Positions 1 to 7,489 of a DNA stretch of 14,660 nucleotides are shown here, piece by piece. The notes beneath the pieces were generated by a model. The model saw only the letters and a list, made by a program, of their open reading frames with translations. It was not told the origin of the DNA and searched no databases. Source of the stretch: JAEUMD01 sp937950105 (GTDB taxonomy: Bacteria; Pseudomonadota; Alphaproteobacteria; Rhizobiales; Hyphomicrobiaceae). The stretch's first letter is position 1. Each line of letters begins with the position of its first letter. The translations under genes were made by a program, and so were the position numbers. Location of the stretch: contig DAISIT010000079.1 in the NCBI GenBank assembly GCA_036821845.1, forward strand, positions 1 through 14,660. Direction: 5' to 3'.

Positions 1-1115
1 GCCCCTGGGGCCAGGGCCCGTGGGGGCAAGGCGGCGGTGGCGGCGGTGGTGGCCAGCAGCCCGATCTCGAGGAGATTCTCAAGCGCGGCCAGGACCGCAT
101 GAAGCAGGTGATGCATGGCGGCGGCGTGCCCGGTCCGCTGCTGTTCCTGCTCGGCGCGGCGGCAGTCGCGGCAGTTGCGTTCTATGCCTTCACGTTCACG
201 GTGAAGCCAGACGAGCAGGGCATCGTGCTGCGCTTCGGCGAGTACAATCGCTGGACCGGCCCGGGTCTCCAATATCGTCTGCCGTATCCGGTCGAGGAGG
301 TCATGCTGCCGAAAGTCACGCGCGAGAACTCGATCGAGATCGGTATGCGCTCGGCAGGATCGCGCGCCGGCGTCGCCGTGCGCGACGTGGCCGAGGAAAG
401 CCTGATGCTGACCGGCGACGAGAACATCGTCGATGTCGATTTCGTCGTCTTCTGGCGCATCAAAACCGGCTTCAAGGACCCCAAGACCGGCGAGACGGGT
501 GCCGAGCAGTTCATGTTCAACATCCAGAACCCGGAGACCACCGTGAAGGAAGTCGCCGAGAGTTCGATGCGTGAAGTGGTCGGCCAGAACGACATCACGC
601 CGATCCTGACCGGCGCCCGCCAGAAGACGGAAGCGGCGGTGCTGAAGCTGATGCAGGGGACGCTCGACATGTACGGCGCCGGCATCGAGATCACCCGCGT
701 GCAACTGCAGAAGGTCGATCCGCCGCAGAAGGTGATCGACAGCTTCCGCGACGTGCAGGCGGCGCGTGCCGACCAGGAGCGTCTGCAGAACGAGGCGCGC
801 TCCTACGCCAACAAGGTCGTGCCGGAGGCGCGCGGCGAGGCCGAGCGCATCCTGCAGGGCGCGCAGGCCTACAAGGAGCAGACGGTTGCCGAAGCGGTCG
901 GTCAGGCGGCCCGCTTCGAGAGCGTTTACAACGAATACAAGAAGGCCCCCGACGTGACGCGCAAGCGCATCTTCCTCGAGACCATGGAGCGGGTGTTCAG
1001 CGGCACCGACAAGATCATTCTCGATTCGTCCGCTGGTGGCAGCGGCGTGGTGCCGTATCTGCCGCTGGGTGAGCTGCAGCGTCCGCAGCAGAAGTCTTCG
1101 ACGGGAGGCAACTGA
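1..1115 (+). CDS. hflK: HflK, FtsH modulator subunit (5' end cut by window)
   Basis: This is the membrane-anchored SPFH/prohibitin-type subunit that pairs with HflC and encloses the FtsH protease to limit its access to membrane substrates. The reading frame is open from base 3, ahead of the first ATG at 99. It begins with a Trp/Gly/Gln-rich stretch and QQPDLEEILKRGQDRMKQV, the usual HflK N-terminus, so the true start lies left of the window. One membrane helix follows (about nt 135-200, PLLFLLGAAAVAAVAFYAF), then the SPFH domain (VKPDEQGIVLRFGEYNRW onwards). An Ala/Glu/Arg-rich helical region contains VDPPQKVIDSFRDVQAAR, typical of HflK. The stop is 2 bp before the hflC ATG, so the two are surely cotranscribed. 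Most of the protein lies on the periplasmic side. Identification is firm; only the first residues are missing. Confidence 0.95.
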   Translation, partial: PWGQGPWGQGGGGGGGGQQPDLEEILKRGQDRMKQVMHGGGVPGPLLFLLGAAAVAAVAFYAFTFTVKPDEQGIVLRFGEYNRWTGPGLQYRLPYPVEEVMLPKVTRENSIEIGMRSAGSRAGVAVRDVAEESLMLTGDENIVDVDFVVFWRIKTGFKDPKTGETGAEQFMFNIQNPETTVKEVAESSMREVVGQNDITPILTGARQKTEAAVLKLMQGTLDMYGAGIEITRVQLQKVDPPQKVIDSFRDVQAARADQERLQNEARSYANKVVPEARGEAERILQGAQAYKEQTVAEAVGQAARFESVYNEYKKAPDVTRKRIFLETMERVFSGTDKIILDSSAGGSGVVPYLPLGELQRPQQKSSTGGN

Positions 1116-1117
1116 TC

Positions 1118-2038
1118 ATGCGTCCGCTGCTTGCTTTCCTCGTCATCCTGATCGGTGCCGCAGCCGTCGGCATCTATCTCTCGGCGTTCATCGTGCGCCA
1201 GACCGAGCAGGCGATCGTCCTGCAGTTCGGCAAGCCGGTGCGTGATCCCATCACCAAGCCGGGTCTGCACTGGAAGATCCCGTTCGTCGAGACCGTCGAT
1301 TACTTCGACAAGCGCATCCTCGATCTCGACAACCCGTCGCAGGAAGTGATCGCGGCCGATCAGAAGCGACTCGTCGTCGATGCCTTCGCGCGCTTCCGCA
1401 TCACCAACCCGCTCGAGTTCTACAAGACCGTGCGTGACGAGAACATCGCTCGCCAGCGCCTGGGTGCGATCCTCGAATCGTCGCTGCGCAGCGCGCTGGG
1501 CGGGTCCACCTTCCAGGACGTGGTGCGCGACAAGCGCGAGGCGCTGATGCGCCAGATCCGCGAGCAGGTGAACCGCGAGGCCAACAACTTCGGCATCGAG
1601 GTCATCGACGTGCGCATCAAGCGCGCCGATCTGCCCGAGGCCAACAGCGAGGCGATCTACAAGCGCATGCAGACGGAGCGTCAGCGCGAGGCGGCCGAGT
1701 TCCGCGCCGAGGGTGCCGCCGCCGCCAATCGCATCCGCGCCACCGCGGACCGCGAGGCGACCGTCATCAAGGCGGAAGCGACCAAGAAGGGTGAGCAGAT
1801 GCGCGGCGAGGGCGAGGCGGAGCGCAACCGCGTGTTCGCCGAGGCGTTCGGCCGCGACCCCGACTTCTTCGCGTTCTACCGCTCGATGCAGGCTTACGAG
1901 CAGGGCCTCAAGTCCGGCGATACCCGCATGGTGATTTCGCCGAACTCGGAGTTCTTCCGCTACTTCAACGAGGCTGGCGCCGCCAGCACGATGAAGCCGG
2001 CGCAACCGGGTGCACAGCCGCAGCCGCCGCGGCAATGA
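1118..2038 (+). CDS. hflC: HflC, FtsH modulator subunit
   Basis: This is the second SPFH subunit of the HflKC complex (306 aa), partner of HflK in regulating FtsH. Despite old annotations it is not itself a protease. The ATG at 1118 has GGAGG at 1104-1108, nine bases upstream. An N-terminal membrane anchor (about residues 3-24, LLAFLVILIGAAAVGIYLSA) is followed by the HflC SPFH signature (RQTEQAIVLQFGKPVRD, GLHWKIPFVETVDYFDKR). A charged coiled-coil region around residues 180-250 includes RQREAAEFRAEGAAAANRI. The C-terminal DPDFFAFYRSMQAYEQGL is characteristic of HflC, and a Pro/Gln tail follows. The length is normal for the family. Its TGA overlaps the next ATG (ATGA), which indicates translational coupling. 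Confidence 0.96.
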   Translation: MRPLLAFLVILIGAAAVGIYLSAFIVRQTEQAIVLQFGKPVRDPITKPGLHWKIPFVETVDYFDKRILDLDNPSQEVIAADQKRLVVDAFARFRITNPLEFYKTVRDENIARQRLGAILESSLRSALGGSTFQDVVRDKREALMRQIREQVNREANNFGIEVIDVRIKRADLPEANSEAIYKRMQTERQREAAEFRAEGAAAANRIRATADREATVIKAEATKKGEQMRGEGEAERNRVFAEAFGRDPDFFAFYRSMQAYEQGLKSGDTRMVISPNSEFFRYFNEAGAASTMKPAQPGAQPQPPRQ

Positions 2039-2220
2039 ACGACCTTGCCGTCGCGTTCGGCCTCGTGCTGGTGCTGGAAGGGCTGATCTGGGCCCTTTCA
2101 CCGGCGACCGGCCGCCGCCTTCTGGCGCTCGCCGCGATGACCCCCGAGGCATCGTTACGCAGCGCAGGCTGGGCGGCCGTTGCGGCCGGTGCGCTCGTCG
2201 TCTGGCTGGTGCGCGGTTGA
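2035..2220 (+). CDS. DUF2065 (YjeT-like) small inner-membrane protein
   Basis: This is a 61-residue protein whose ATG overlaps the hflC stop as ATGA. It consists of two hydrophobic helices, about residues 4-22 (LAVAFGLVLVLEGLIWALSP) and 41-59 (RSAGWAAVAAGALVVWLV), joined by a short basic loop. This is the layout of the DUF2065/YjeT family, which is commonly found behind hflC in alphaproteobacteria. The position suggests it accompanies the HflKC-FtsH system in the cytoplasmic membrane, but no biochemical role is established and I do not assign one. The GLxLVxEGLxxAL pattern near the N-terminus fits the family. Confidence 0.88.
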   Translation: MNDLAVAFGLVLVLEGLIWALSPATGRRLLALAAMTPEASLRSAGWAAVAAGALVVWLVRG

Positions 2221-2300
2221 ATGAGACGCCGCGACACGGCATCCCGTCGCCGAGAACGCGGAACACGTGTGGCGTTTCACCGGCCCCGCCTGCAAGCCTC

Positions 2301-2317
2301 GCCGCGTGACGCGCGGC
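2301..2317 (+). other. Small GC-rich inverted repeat upstream of degP
   Basis: GCCGCG (2301-2306) and CGCGGC (2312-2317) form a perfect 6-bp stem with a 5-base loop in the 159-bp gap between the DUF2065 gene and degP. There is no T-tract behind it, so it is not a convincing intrinsic terminator. It may be a weak attenuator, a protein site or chance in GC-rich DNA. I see no confident sigma-E/RpoH-type promoter in this gap. Confidence 0.3.
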
Positions 2318-2359
2318 CGGATTCATGGCAGGAGACTGCCCGGACCGCCAGGATGCCGC

Positions 2360-2371
2360 CTCCTGCAGGAG
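2360..2371 (+). promoter_or_regulatory. degP ribosome-binding site inside a 12-bp palindrome
   Basis: CTCCTGCAGGAG is a perfect palindrome. The Shine-Dalgarno AGGAGA (2367-2372) forms most of its right half and sits 7 bases before the ATG at 2380. This decides the degP start in favour of 2380 over 2353 or 2221. The left half CTCC could pair with GGAG across TGCA, a weak local hairpin over the ribosome site. Confidence 0.6.
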
Positions 2372-2379
2372 ACAACCAC

Positions 2380-3861
2380 ATGCTCGAGACGCCGAACGCT
2401 CTGCGTGCCGTCGCTTTGGCCGTGCTCGTCGCCGCCGTGACGGTTCTGGCCGGACCGGCCCTCGCCTACAAGGGCCCGCAGTCTGTCGCGCCCGTCGCCG
2501 AGCCGCTGATCCCGGCGGTGGTCAACATTTCGACGACGCAGACGACCAAGGGGCCGCAGGGCCTGCCGCTTCCTGACATTCCCAAGGGTTCGCCGTTCGA
2601 GGATCTGTTCGAGGACTTCTTCCAGCGGCGCGGGCAGACGGTGCCGCGCAAGGTGTCTTCCCTCGGCTCCGGGTTCGTCATCGACGGCAAGGAGGGCCTC
2701 GTCGTCACCAACAACCACGTCATCGCCGATGCCGACGAGATCATCGTCAACTTTCACGACGGCACCAAGCTCAAGGTCGACAAGGTGATCGGCCGCGATG
2801 CGAAGACAGACCTCGCGCTGCTGAAGGTGACACCGAAGAAGCCGCTTCCCGACGTCAGGTTCGGCTCCTCCGGCAAGCTGGCCGTCGGCGACTGGGTGAT
2901 GGCGATCGGCAATCCGTTCGGCCTCGGCGGCACGCTCACCGTCGGCATCATCTCGGCCAAGCAGCGCGACATCAACTCCGGCCCCTATGACGATTTCCTG
3001 CAGACCGACGCGGCCATCAATCGGGGCAACTCGGGCGGCCCGCTGTTCAACATGGACGGCGAAGTGATCGGTGTGAATACCGCCATCATCTCTCCGACCG
3101 GCGGCTCGATCGGTATCGGCTTTGCCATTCCGTCCGACACGGCGGTCAGCGTCATCGAGCAGCTGAAGGCGTTCGGCGAGACGCGGCGCGGCTGGCTCGG
3201 CGTCAACCTGCAATCGATCGGCGACGACATCGCCGAGGGCCTCGGCGTGCCGGCGAGCGTCGGGGCGCTGGTCGCGTCGGTGACGCCCGAGAGCCCGGCC
3301 GCGAAGGCCGGCATCAAGGCCGGCGACGTCATCGTCGAATTCGACGACAAGGACGTCGCCAGCATGCGCGCGCTGCCACGCCTCGTTGCGCAGACTCCGA
3401 TCGGCAAGTCGGTGAACGTGGAGTTCGTGCGCGACGGCAAGCGCCAGAGTGTGACGGTGGAGATCGGACTGCTGGTCGACGATCAGCCGGATGCGATGCT
3501 GCCGGACGACGGCCACGAGGGGCACGACGAGCACGGCGGCAAGAGCGATGCCCCGGAGGCGACGCAACGGATCCTCGGCATGACGCTGTCGCCGCTGACC
3601 GACGAATTGCGCTCGCTCTACAATCTCGACGCCAAAGTGACCGGCGTCGTCGTCACCGAGGTCGACGCCGCGAGCGCCGCCGCGTCGAAGAGCATCAAGC
3701 CCGGCGACGTCATCGTCGAGGTGGCGCAGGACCAGGTGGCGACGCCCGCCGATGTCCAGCGCAGTATGGACAAGGTCAGGGGCAGCGGTCGCAAGGCGGT
3801 GCTGCTGCGCGTCGAGGATGGCAATGGCGATCTGCGTTTGGTCGCCGTTCCGCTCGGCTGA
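2380..3861 (+). CDS. degP: DegP/DegQ-type periplasmic serine protease (Do family)
   Basis: This is an HtrA-family protease/chaperone that degrades misfolded periplasmic and outer-membrane proteins. From the ATG at 2380 it has 493 residues. The signal peptide is about residues 1-29 (hydrophobic VALAVLVAAVTVLAGPALA, cleavage after ALA). The trypsin-like domain carries the triad His113 (VVTNNHVIADAD), Asp144 (AKTDLALLKV) and Ser218 (NRGNSGGPLF). PDZ1 is about 272-365 (GWLGVNLQ, PAAKAGIKAGDVI) and PDZ2 about 396-490 (SIKPGDVIVEV). Between the PDZ domains is an acidic, His-rich linker (379-385). The frame is open back to 2221, but those extra residues are Arg-rich and lack a ribosome site and a signal-peptide character. 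The neighbouring hflKC operon fits a shared role in envelope protein quality control. Naming as DegP rather than DegQ is conventional. Confidence 0.95.
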   Translation: MLETPNALRAVALAVLVAAVTVLAGPALAYKGPQSVAPVAEPLIPAVVNISTTQTTKGPQGLPLPDIPKGSPFEDLFEDFFQRRGQTVPRKVSSLGSGFVIDGKEGLVVTNNHVIADADEIIVNFHDGTKLKVDKVIGRDAKTDLALLKVTPKKPLPDVRFGSSGKLAVGDWVMAIGNPFGLGGTLTVGIISAKQRDINSGPYDDFLQTDAAINRGNSGGPLFNMDGEVIGVNTAIISPTGGSIGIGFAIPSDTAVSVIEQLKAFGETRRGWLGVNLQSIGDDIAEGLGVPASVGALVASVTPESPAAKAGIKAGDVIVEFDDKDVASMRALPRLVAQTPIGKSVNVEFVRDGKRQSVTVEIGLLVDDQPDAMLPDDGHEGHDEHGGKSDAPEATQRILGMTLSPLTDELRSLYNLDAKVTGVVVTEVDAASAAASKSIKPGDVIVEVAQDQVATPADVQRSMDKVRGSGRKAVLLRVEDGNGDLRLVAVPLG

Positions 3862-3896
3862 TAGAGATACTCGAAGAGAAGGCGGGGGCAATCCGC

Positions 3897-4610
3897 GTGG
3901 CGAAAGAACACGGACTGGTTCAAACGATCCTCGGCAGCCTGGTGCCCGTGCACCAGGACGGCCACAAGTTCATTCTCATCGCCGCGGTCGCCGCGGCGGT
4001 GATGTTCATGCTGTGGGAGCCAGTCGGCTGGGTGCTCGTCATCGTGGCGCTCTACATCGCTTACTTCTTCCGCGATCCGCCGCGGGTGACGCCGCTGCGC
4101 GAAGGCCTCGTCATCGCGCCGGCCGACGGCATGGTCTCGTCGATCGAGCTGGTGCGTCCGCCGATGGAACTCGGCCTCGGCGAGCAGCAGCGCGTGCGCG
4201 TGTCGACGTTCCTGTCGGTGTTCGACGTGCACATCAACCGCACGCCGGTGCCGGGCCGCGTGATGCGCTCGATCTACGTGCCGGGAGCGTTCATCAATGC
4301 GGCGGCCGACAAGGCGAGCGAGGACAACGAGCGCCGCTCGCTCGTCATCCAGACCGCCAAGGGCGACGAGATCGCCGTGGTACAGATCGCCGGCCTCATC
4401 GCCCGGCGCATCGTCACGTTCTCGCAGGAAGGCGACACGCTCGGCGCCGGCCAGCGCTTCGGCCTGATCCGCTTCGGCTCGCGCGTCGACGTCTATCTGC
4501 CGCCGGGGCGCACGGCCCTGGTCGCGGTCGGCCAGCGCGCGGTGGCGGGCGAGACGGTGTTCGCCGATTTCGCTTCGAGCGAGCCGGAGCGCGAGGCGCG
4601 CAGGGCTTGA
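3897..4610 (+). CDS. psd: Phosphatidylserine decarboxylase proenzyme (short form)
   Basis: This pyruvoyl-dependent enzyme converts phosphatidylserine to phosphatidylethanolamine at the inner membrane. It has 237 residues with a GTG start at 3897. GAGAAGG at 3876-3882 is a somewhat distant ribosome site (14 bases), and GGGGGC lies closer. An N-terminal hydrophobic hairpin lies at about residues 25-57. The catalytic core shows APADGMV (Asp77), FLSVFDVHINRTPVPG (His112) and RFGSRVDVYLP. Autocleavage at Gly194-Ser195 would give a large beta chain and a small alpha chain whose N-terminal Ser195 becomes the pyruvoyl group. The size and the FGS cleavage site mark the short Psd type common in alphaproteobacteria. 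It lies 35 bp after degP and 78 bp before pssA, which makes its substrate. Confidence 0.95.
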   Translation: MAKEHGLVQTILGSLVPVHQDGHKFILIAAVAAAVMFMLWEPVGWVLVIVALYIAYFFRDPPRVTPLREGLVIAPADGMVSSIELVRPPMELGLGEQQRVRVSTFLSVFDVHINRTPVPGRVMRSIYVPGAFINAAADKASEDNERRSLVIQTAKGDEIAVVQIAGLIARRIVTFSQEGDTLGAGQRFGLIRFGSRVDVYLPPGRTALVAVGQRAVAGETVFADFASSEPEREARRA

Positions 4611-4688
4611 AGCACATTTCGAGAACCGGCCCGCCGTCGCCGTGATTTGGGTGTAGGATGGTGGGGACGAACTGAAGGAGTTTGGCCC

Positions 4689-5636
4689 ATGGACCCCGTC
4701 GTACCACAGCTCGAGGACGACCTGAGGCGCCGCCGCAACCGGGTCATGTTCCGACATCGCCGCATCCCGGTGCGCATGATGGTTCCGAACCTGTTCACGC
4801 TGCTCGGCCTGTGCGCCGGGCTGACGTCGATCCGGATGTCGATCGAGGGCCGCTACGAACTGGCGCTCGCAGCGATCGTGTTCGCGGCTCTGCTCGATGG
4901 CCTCGACGGGCGAGTCGCGCGGCTGCTCAAGGCGTCGTCGCGTTTCGGCGCCGAGCTCGACAGCCTCGCTGACTTCGTGAACTTCGGCGTCGCCCCTGCG
5001 ATCATGATCTTCACGTGGGGGCTCGGCGATACCAAGAGCATCGGCTGGATCGCGGTGATGATCTTCGCGCTCGCCTCGGCGCTGCGCCTCGCCCGCTTCA
5101 ACGTCATGATCGACGAGGTGAAGCCGAAGTGGCAGTCGAACTACTTCACCGGCATGCCGACGCCGGCGGCGGCGATCGTCGTGCTGCTGCCGATCTATCT
5201 GTCGCACCTCGGGCTCGATCTGCGTGACGCGCGCTGGATGAAGAACGTCATTCTCGCCTACACGCTACTGATCGCCTTCCTGATGGTATCGAACATCCCG
5301 ACCTTCTCCGGCAAGCTGATGGGCGAACGCATCCGCCGCGAGTGGGTGCTGCCGATCTTCATGGTCGCCGTGCTGTACGTGGCGACGCTGGTGACCTATC
5401 CGCACGAGACGCTGGCCGGCACGACGATCGGTTATCTGGCGGCGATCCCGTTCGGCTGGCGCCGCTTCCAGAAGCGGTTGGACGAGGACGCGGCAGTCGA
5501 AGCGGAAGCGGCCGCAGCGGCGGCGGCCTCCGCGAGTGCAACGCCTGTCGCGGCCGGGCCGAGCACGGGCGAGCCTGGAGTTCAGCCCGGGAAGCCGCGC
5601 ATCGTCGATTTCAAGGCGCCCGACGGGCGGAGTTGA
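4689..5636 (+). CDS. pssA: CDP-diacylglycerol-serine O-phosphatidyltransferase
   Basis: This is an integral membrane enzyme that makes phosphatidylserine from CDP-diacylglycerol and L-serine, the substrate of the upstream Psd. It has 315 residues from the ATG at 4689, preceded by AAGGAG at 4675-4680 (8-base spacing). An in-frame ATG at 4647 lacks a ribosome site. The CDP-alcohol phosphatidyltransferase motif DGx2ARx8Gx3Dx3D is complete: Asp73, Gly74, Ala77, Arg78, Gly87, Asp91, Asp95. An Arg-rich N-terminus (RRRRNR, RHRRIPVRM) precedes several membrane helices, including NLFTLLGLCAGLTSI, ELALAAIVFAALL, NVILAYTLLIAFLMV and WVLPIFMVAVLYVAT. The last 50 or so residues are a low-complexity Ala/Glu/Pro cytosolic tail, ending IVDFKAPDGRS. 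It is probably cotranscribed with psd. Confidence 0.95.
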   Translation: MDPVVPQLEDDLRRRRNRVMFRHRRIPVRMMVPNLFTLLGLCAGLTSIRMSIEGRYELALAAIVFAALLDGLDGRVARLLKASSRFGAELDSLADFVNFGVAPAIMIFTWGLGDTKSIGWIAVMIFALASALRLARFNVMIDEVKPKWQSNYFTGMPTPAAAIVVLLPIYLSHLGLDLRDARWMKNVILAYTLLIAFLMVSNIPTFSGKLMGERIRREWVLPIFMVAVLYVATLVTYPHETLAGTTIGYLAAIPFGWRRFQKRLDEDAAVEAEAAAAAAASASATPVAAGPSTGEPGVQPGKPRIVDFKAPDGRS

Positions 5637-5640
5637 AGCT

Positions 5641-5720
5641 CGGCTTCCGTGGGGCAGTCGGCGTTTCTTGGCCTGCCGGTTCACGGCCTCGCCGATAGAG
5701 GCTCTGCCGATCGGAAGCCG
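5641..5720. repeat. Widely spaced inverted repeat after pssA
   Basis: CGGCTTCCG (5641-5649) is repeated in inverse orientation as CGGAAGCCG (5712-5720), a perfect 9-bp pair 62 bases apart. A smaller hairpin, GCCTC/GAGGC (5686-5690 and 5698-5702), lies inside. There is no T-tract. It directly borders the tandem repeat array and may be an edge of that element or a weak 3' processing or termination structure for pssA. Confidence 0.45.
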
Positions 5721-5722
5721 GG

Positions 5723-6011
5723 CGCGCGCGTCAATCGGCAGCGGCATGGCCACCGCTCCGATCGCTCGCGAACCTCGCGAGCGTGAATCGGCAGCGGCAA
5801 AGACCGCTCCGATCGCTCGCGAACTTCGCGAGCGTGAATCGGCAGCGGCAAAGACCGCTCCGCTCGCTCGCGGTCCATTCATCGCGCGCGTCAATCGGCA
5901 GCGGCAAAGACCGCTCCGATCGCTCGCGAACTTCGCGAGCGTGAATCGGCAGCGGCAAAGACCGCTCCGATCGCTCGCGAACCTCGCGAGCGTGAATCGG
6001 CAGCGGCAAAC
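5723..6011. repeat. Tandem array of ~51-bp palindromic (REP-like) repeats
   Basis: Five tandem units lie at 5752-5802, 5803-5853, 5854-5909 (degenerate, 56 bp), 5910-5960 and 5961-6011. A partial unit at 5723-5751 precedes them. Each normal unit contains a palindrome with arms CGCTCGCGA/TCGCGAGCG (5763-5783, 5814-5834, 5921-5941, 5972-5992), followed by a conserved GTGAATCGGCAGCGGCAAAG. The centre is ACC in units 1 and 5 and ACT in units 2 and 4; ACT extends the arms to 10 bp. Unit 3 and the partial unit share a different core (CGCGCGCG then TCAATCGGCAGCGGCA). The array fills the gap between two converging genes and ends about 10 bp from the manC stop. It may act in 3'-end formation, mRNA stability or protein binding. 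No mobility gene is present. Confidence 0.92.
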
Positions 6012-6019
6012 AAAGCATC

Positions 6020-7474
6020 CTATTTCGTTTCGTCGGCGGCGCGATGATAGATGTCGTCGGAGCGGACGATGTCGTCCTCGCCGAGATACGTGCCGATCTG
6101 CACCTCGATGATCTCCAGCGGGACCTTGCCGGGGTTCTCGAGCCGGTGCCATTGCGTCGCGAAAATGTAGACGCTCTCGTTCTCGCGCACGAGCTTCTCG
6201 ACCTCGCCGATGACGACCTTGGCGGTGCCCTGCACGACGATCCAGTGCTCCGACCGGTGATGGTGCATCTGCATCGACAGCTTGCCGCCCGGTTTGACGT
6301 GCAGCAGCTTCACCTGGAAGCGCGGTCCGAGCGACAGCGTCTCGAAGAAGCCCCACGGGCGGAAGTTGCGGAGGTGCTGCTCCTGCTCCTTGCGGTTCGA
6401 TTGGCGCAGGCGCTGGACGATGTGCGAGACATCCTGCGCACGGCTGCGGTCGGCCACCAGCAGCGCGTCCGGTGTGTCGACGATGACGAGGTTGTCGACG
6501 CCGATGGTGGCCACCAGCGACTTTTCGGAATGGACGTAGCTGTTGGTGGTGTCCTCGAGCAGCGTTTCGCCGTGGCAATAATTGCCCTGCGCGTCGCGCG
6601 GCGCGATTTCCCACAGCGACGACCACGAGCCGACGTCGTTCCAGCCGACGTCGATCGGCAGCATGGCGGCCTTGTTGGTCTTCTCCATCACGGCGTAATC
6701 GACGGAGATGCTCGGCGCCTTGGCGAAAGCCTCGCGGTCGAGCCGCTCGAAACCGAGATCGTCGGCGCGGGCCTCCCAGGCCTTGCGCGCGGCGGCGAGC
6801 GCTTCGGGTGCAAGGCGCGCCATCTCGTCGATCAAGGTGCGCGCCGACAGTACGAAGATGCCGCTGTTCCAGAAGTAGTCGCCGGACGCGAGATAGCGCT
6901 CGGCGTTGGCGCGGTTCGGTTTCTCGGTGAAGCCGCCGACCTCGAAGGCGGCGCCGGGGAACTGGTCGAGCGCGCGGCCCTGCTTGATGTAGCCGTAGCC
7001 GGTGTGCGGCTCGGCCGGCTTGATGCCGAACAGCACGAGGCGGCCGGTGGCGGCGACGGTGGCGGCGCGCTTGATCGCCTCGACGAAGGCGTTGTCGTCC
7101 TTGACCACGTGATCGGACGGCATCACCGCAATCACGGCGTCGCGCCGCTCGGCGAGGGCGGCGAGTGCGGCGACGGCGATCGCCGGGGCGGTATTGCGCG
7201 CGACCGGCTCCAGCATGATCGAGCGGGCCGTCATGCCGGCGCGCTCGAGTTCGGCCTTGACCAGGAAGCGGTGGTCGTTGTTGGCGAGAATGATCGGTGC
7301 GCCGAAGCCCTTGTCGGGCGCCAGCCGTTTCAGCGTCGCGCCGAGGAAACTCGTGCCCTGGCCGTTGAAGAAGCTGATGAACTGCTTGGGATAGAGCGCC
7401 CGGGACAGCGGCCACAGGCGCGTGCCGGAACCGCCGGACAGGATGACCGGGAAAACTGCGCCGAGTTCGCTCAT
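6020..7474 (-). CDS. manC: Mannose-1-phosphate guanylyltransferase / mannose-6-phosphate isomerase
   Basis: This bifunctional cytoplasmic enzyme of GDP-mannose synthesis (ManC/AlgA/XanB type) isomerises fructose-6-phosphate to mannose-6-phosphate and joins mannose-1-phosphate to GTP. From the ATG at 7474 it has 484 residues. The N-terminal nucleotidyltransferase has GGSGTRLWPLSR (residues 14-25), YPKQF, MPSDH and FTEKPNRAN (182-190). The C-terminal type II isomerase cupin has RPWGFFE, QMHHHRSEHWIVVQGTAKV (402-420) and QWHRLENPG (441-449). An in-frame ATG at 7489 abuts the upstream stop, but AGGAG at 7485-7481 lies inside that extension and 6 bases before 7474, which favours 7474. It is the last gene of a minus-strand run. 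Phosphomannomutase and glycosyltransferases are not in the window, so the final polymer is unknown. Confidence 0.95.
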   Translation of the reverse strand: MSELGAVFPVILSGGSGTRLWPLSRALYPKQFISFFNGQGTSFLGATLKRLAPDKGFGAPIILANNDHRFLVKAELERAGMTARSIMLEPVARNTAPAIAVAALAALAERRDAVIAVMPSDHVVKDDNAFVEAIKRAATVAATGRLVLFGIKPAEPHTGYGYIKQGRALDQFPGAAFEVGGFTEKPNRANAERYLASGDYFWNSGIFVLSARTLIDEMARLAPEALAAARKAWEARADDLGFERLDREAFAKAPSISVDYAVMEKTNKAAMLPIDVGWNDVGSWSSLWEIAPRDAQGNYCHGETLLEDTTNSYVHSEKSLVATIGVDNLVIVDTPDALLVADRSRAQDVSHIVQRLRQSNRKEQEQHLRNFRPWGFFETLSLGPRFQVKLLHVKPGGKLSMQMHHHRSEHWIVVQGTAKVVIGEVEKLVRENESVYIFATQWHRLENPGKVPLEIIEVQIGTYLGEDDIVRSDDIYHRAADETK

Positions 7475-7480
7475 AGGCTG

Positions 7481-7485
7481 CTCCT
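7481..7485 (-). promoter_or_regulatory. manC ribosome-binding site overlapping an earlier ATG
   Basis: On the minus strand ATGCAGGAGCAGCCTATG contains AGGAG between two in-frame ATGs. The spacing of 6 bases to the second ATG (7474) makes that the likely start. The first ATG (7489) directly follows the stop of the upstream gene and could allow reinitiation, adding five residues. Confidence 0.65.
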
Positions 7486-7489
7486 GCAT

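Noticed and set aside
2221..2379. N-terminal extension of DegP from the ATG at 2221
   Set aside because: The extra residues are Arg-rich, would bury the signal peptide, and the only good ribosome site precedes 2380.
2323..3891. Minus-strand open frame of 522 codons opposite degP
   Set aside because: It is a shadow frame without domain resemblance; the + strand has a full catalytic triad and two PDZ domains.
5723..6011. CRISPR array
   Set aside because: Units follow each other directly with no unique spacers, the unit is longer than usual for CRISPR repeats, and no cas gene is present.
5536..6111. A + strand open frame of 191 codons (and minus-strand frames) through the repeat array, encoding repeated peptides
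   Set aside because: The 51-bp unit is divisible by three, so frames stay open by arithmetic. The degenerate 56-bp unit shifts the frame, so the peptide repeat changes identity midway. No ribosome site was seen.
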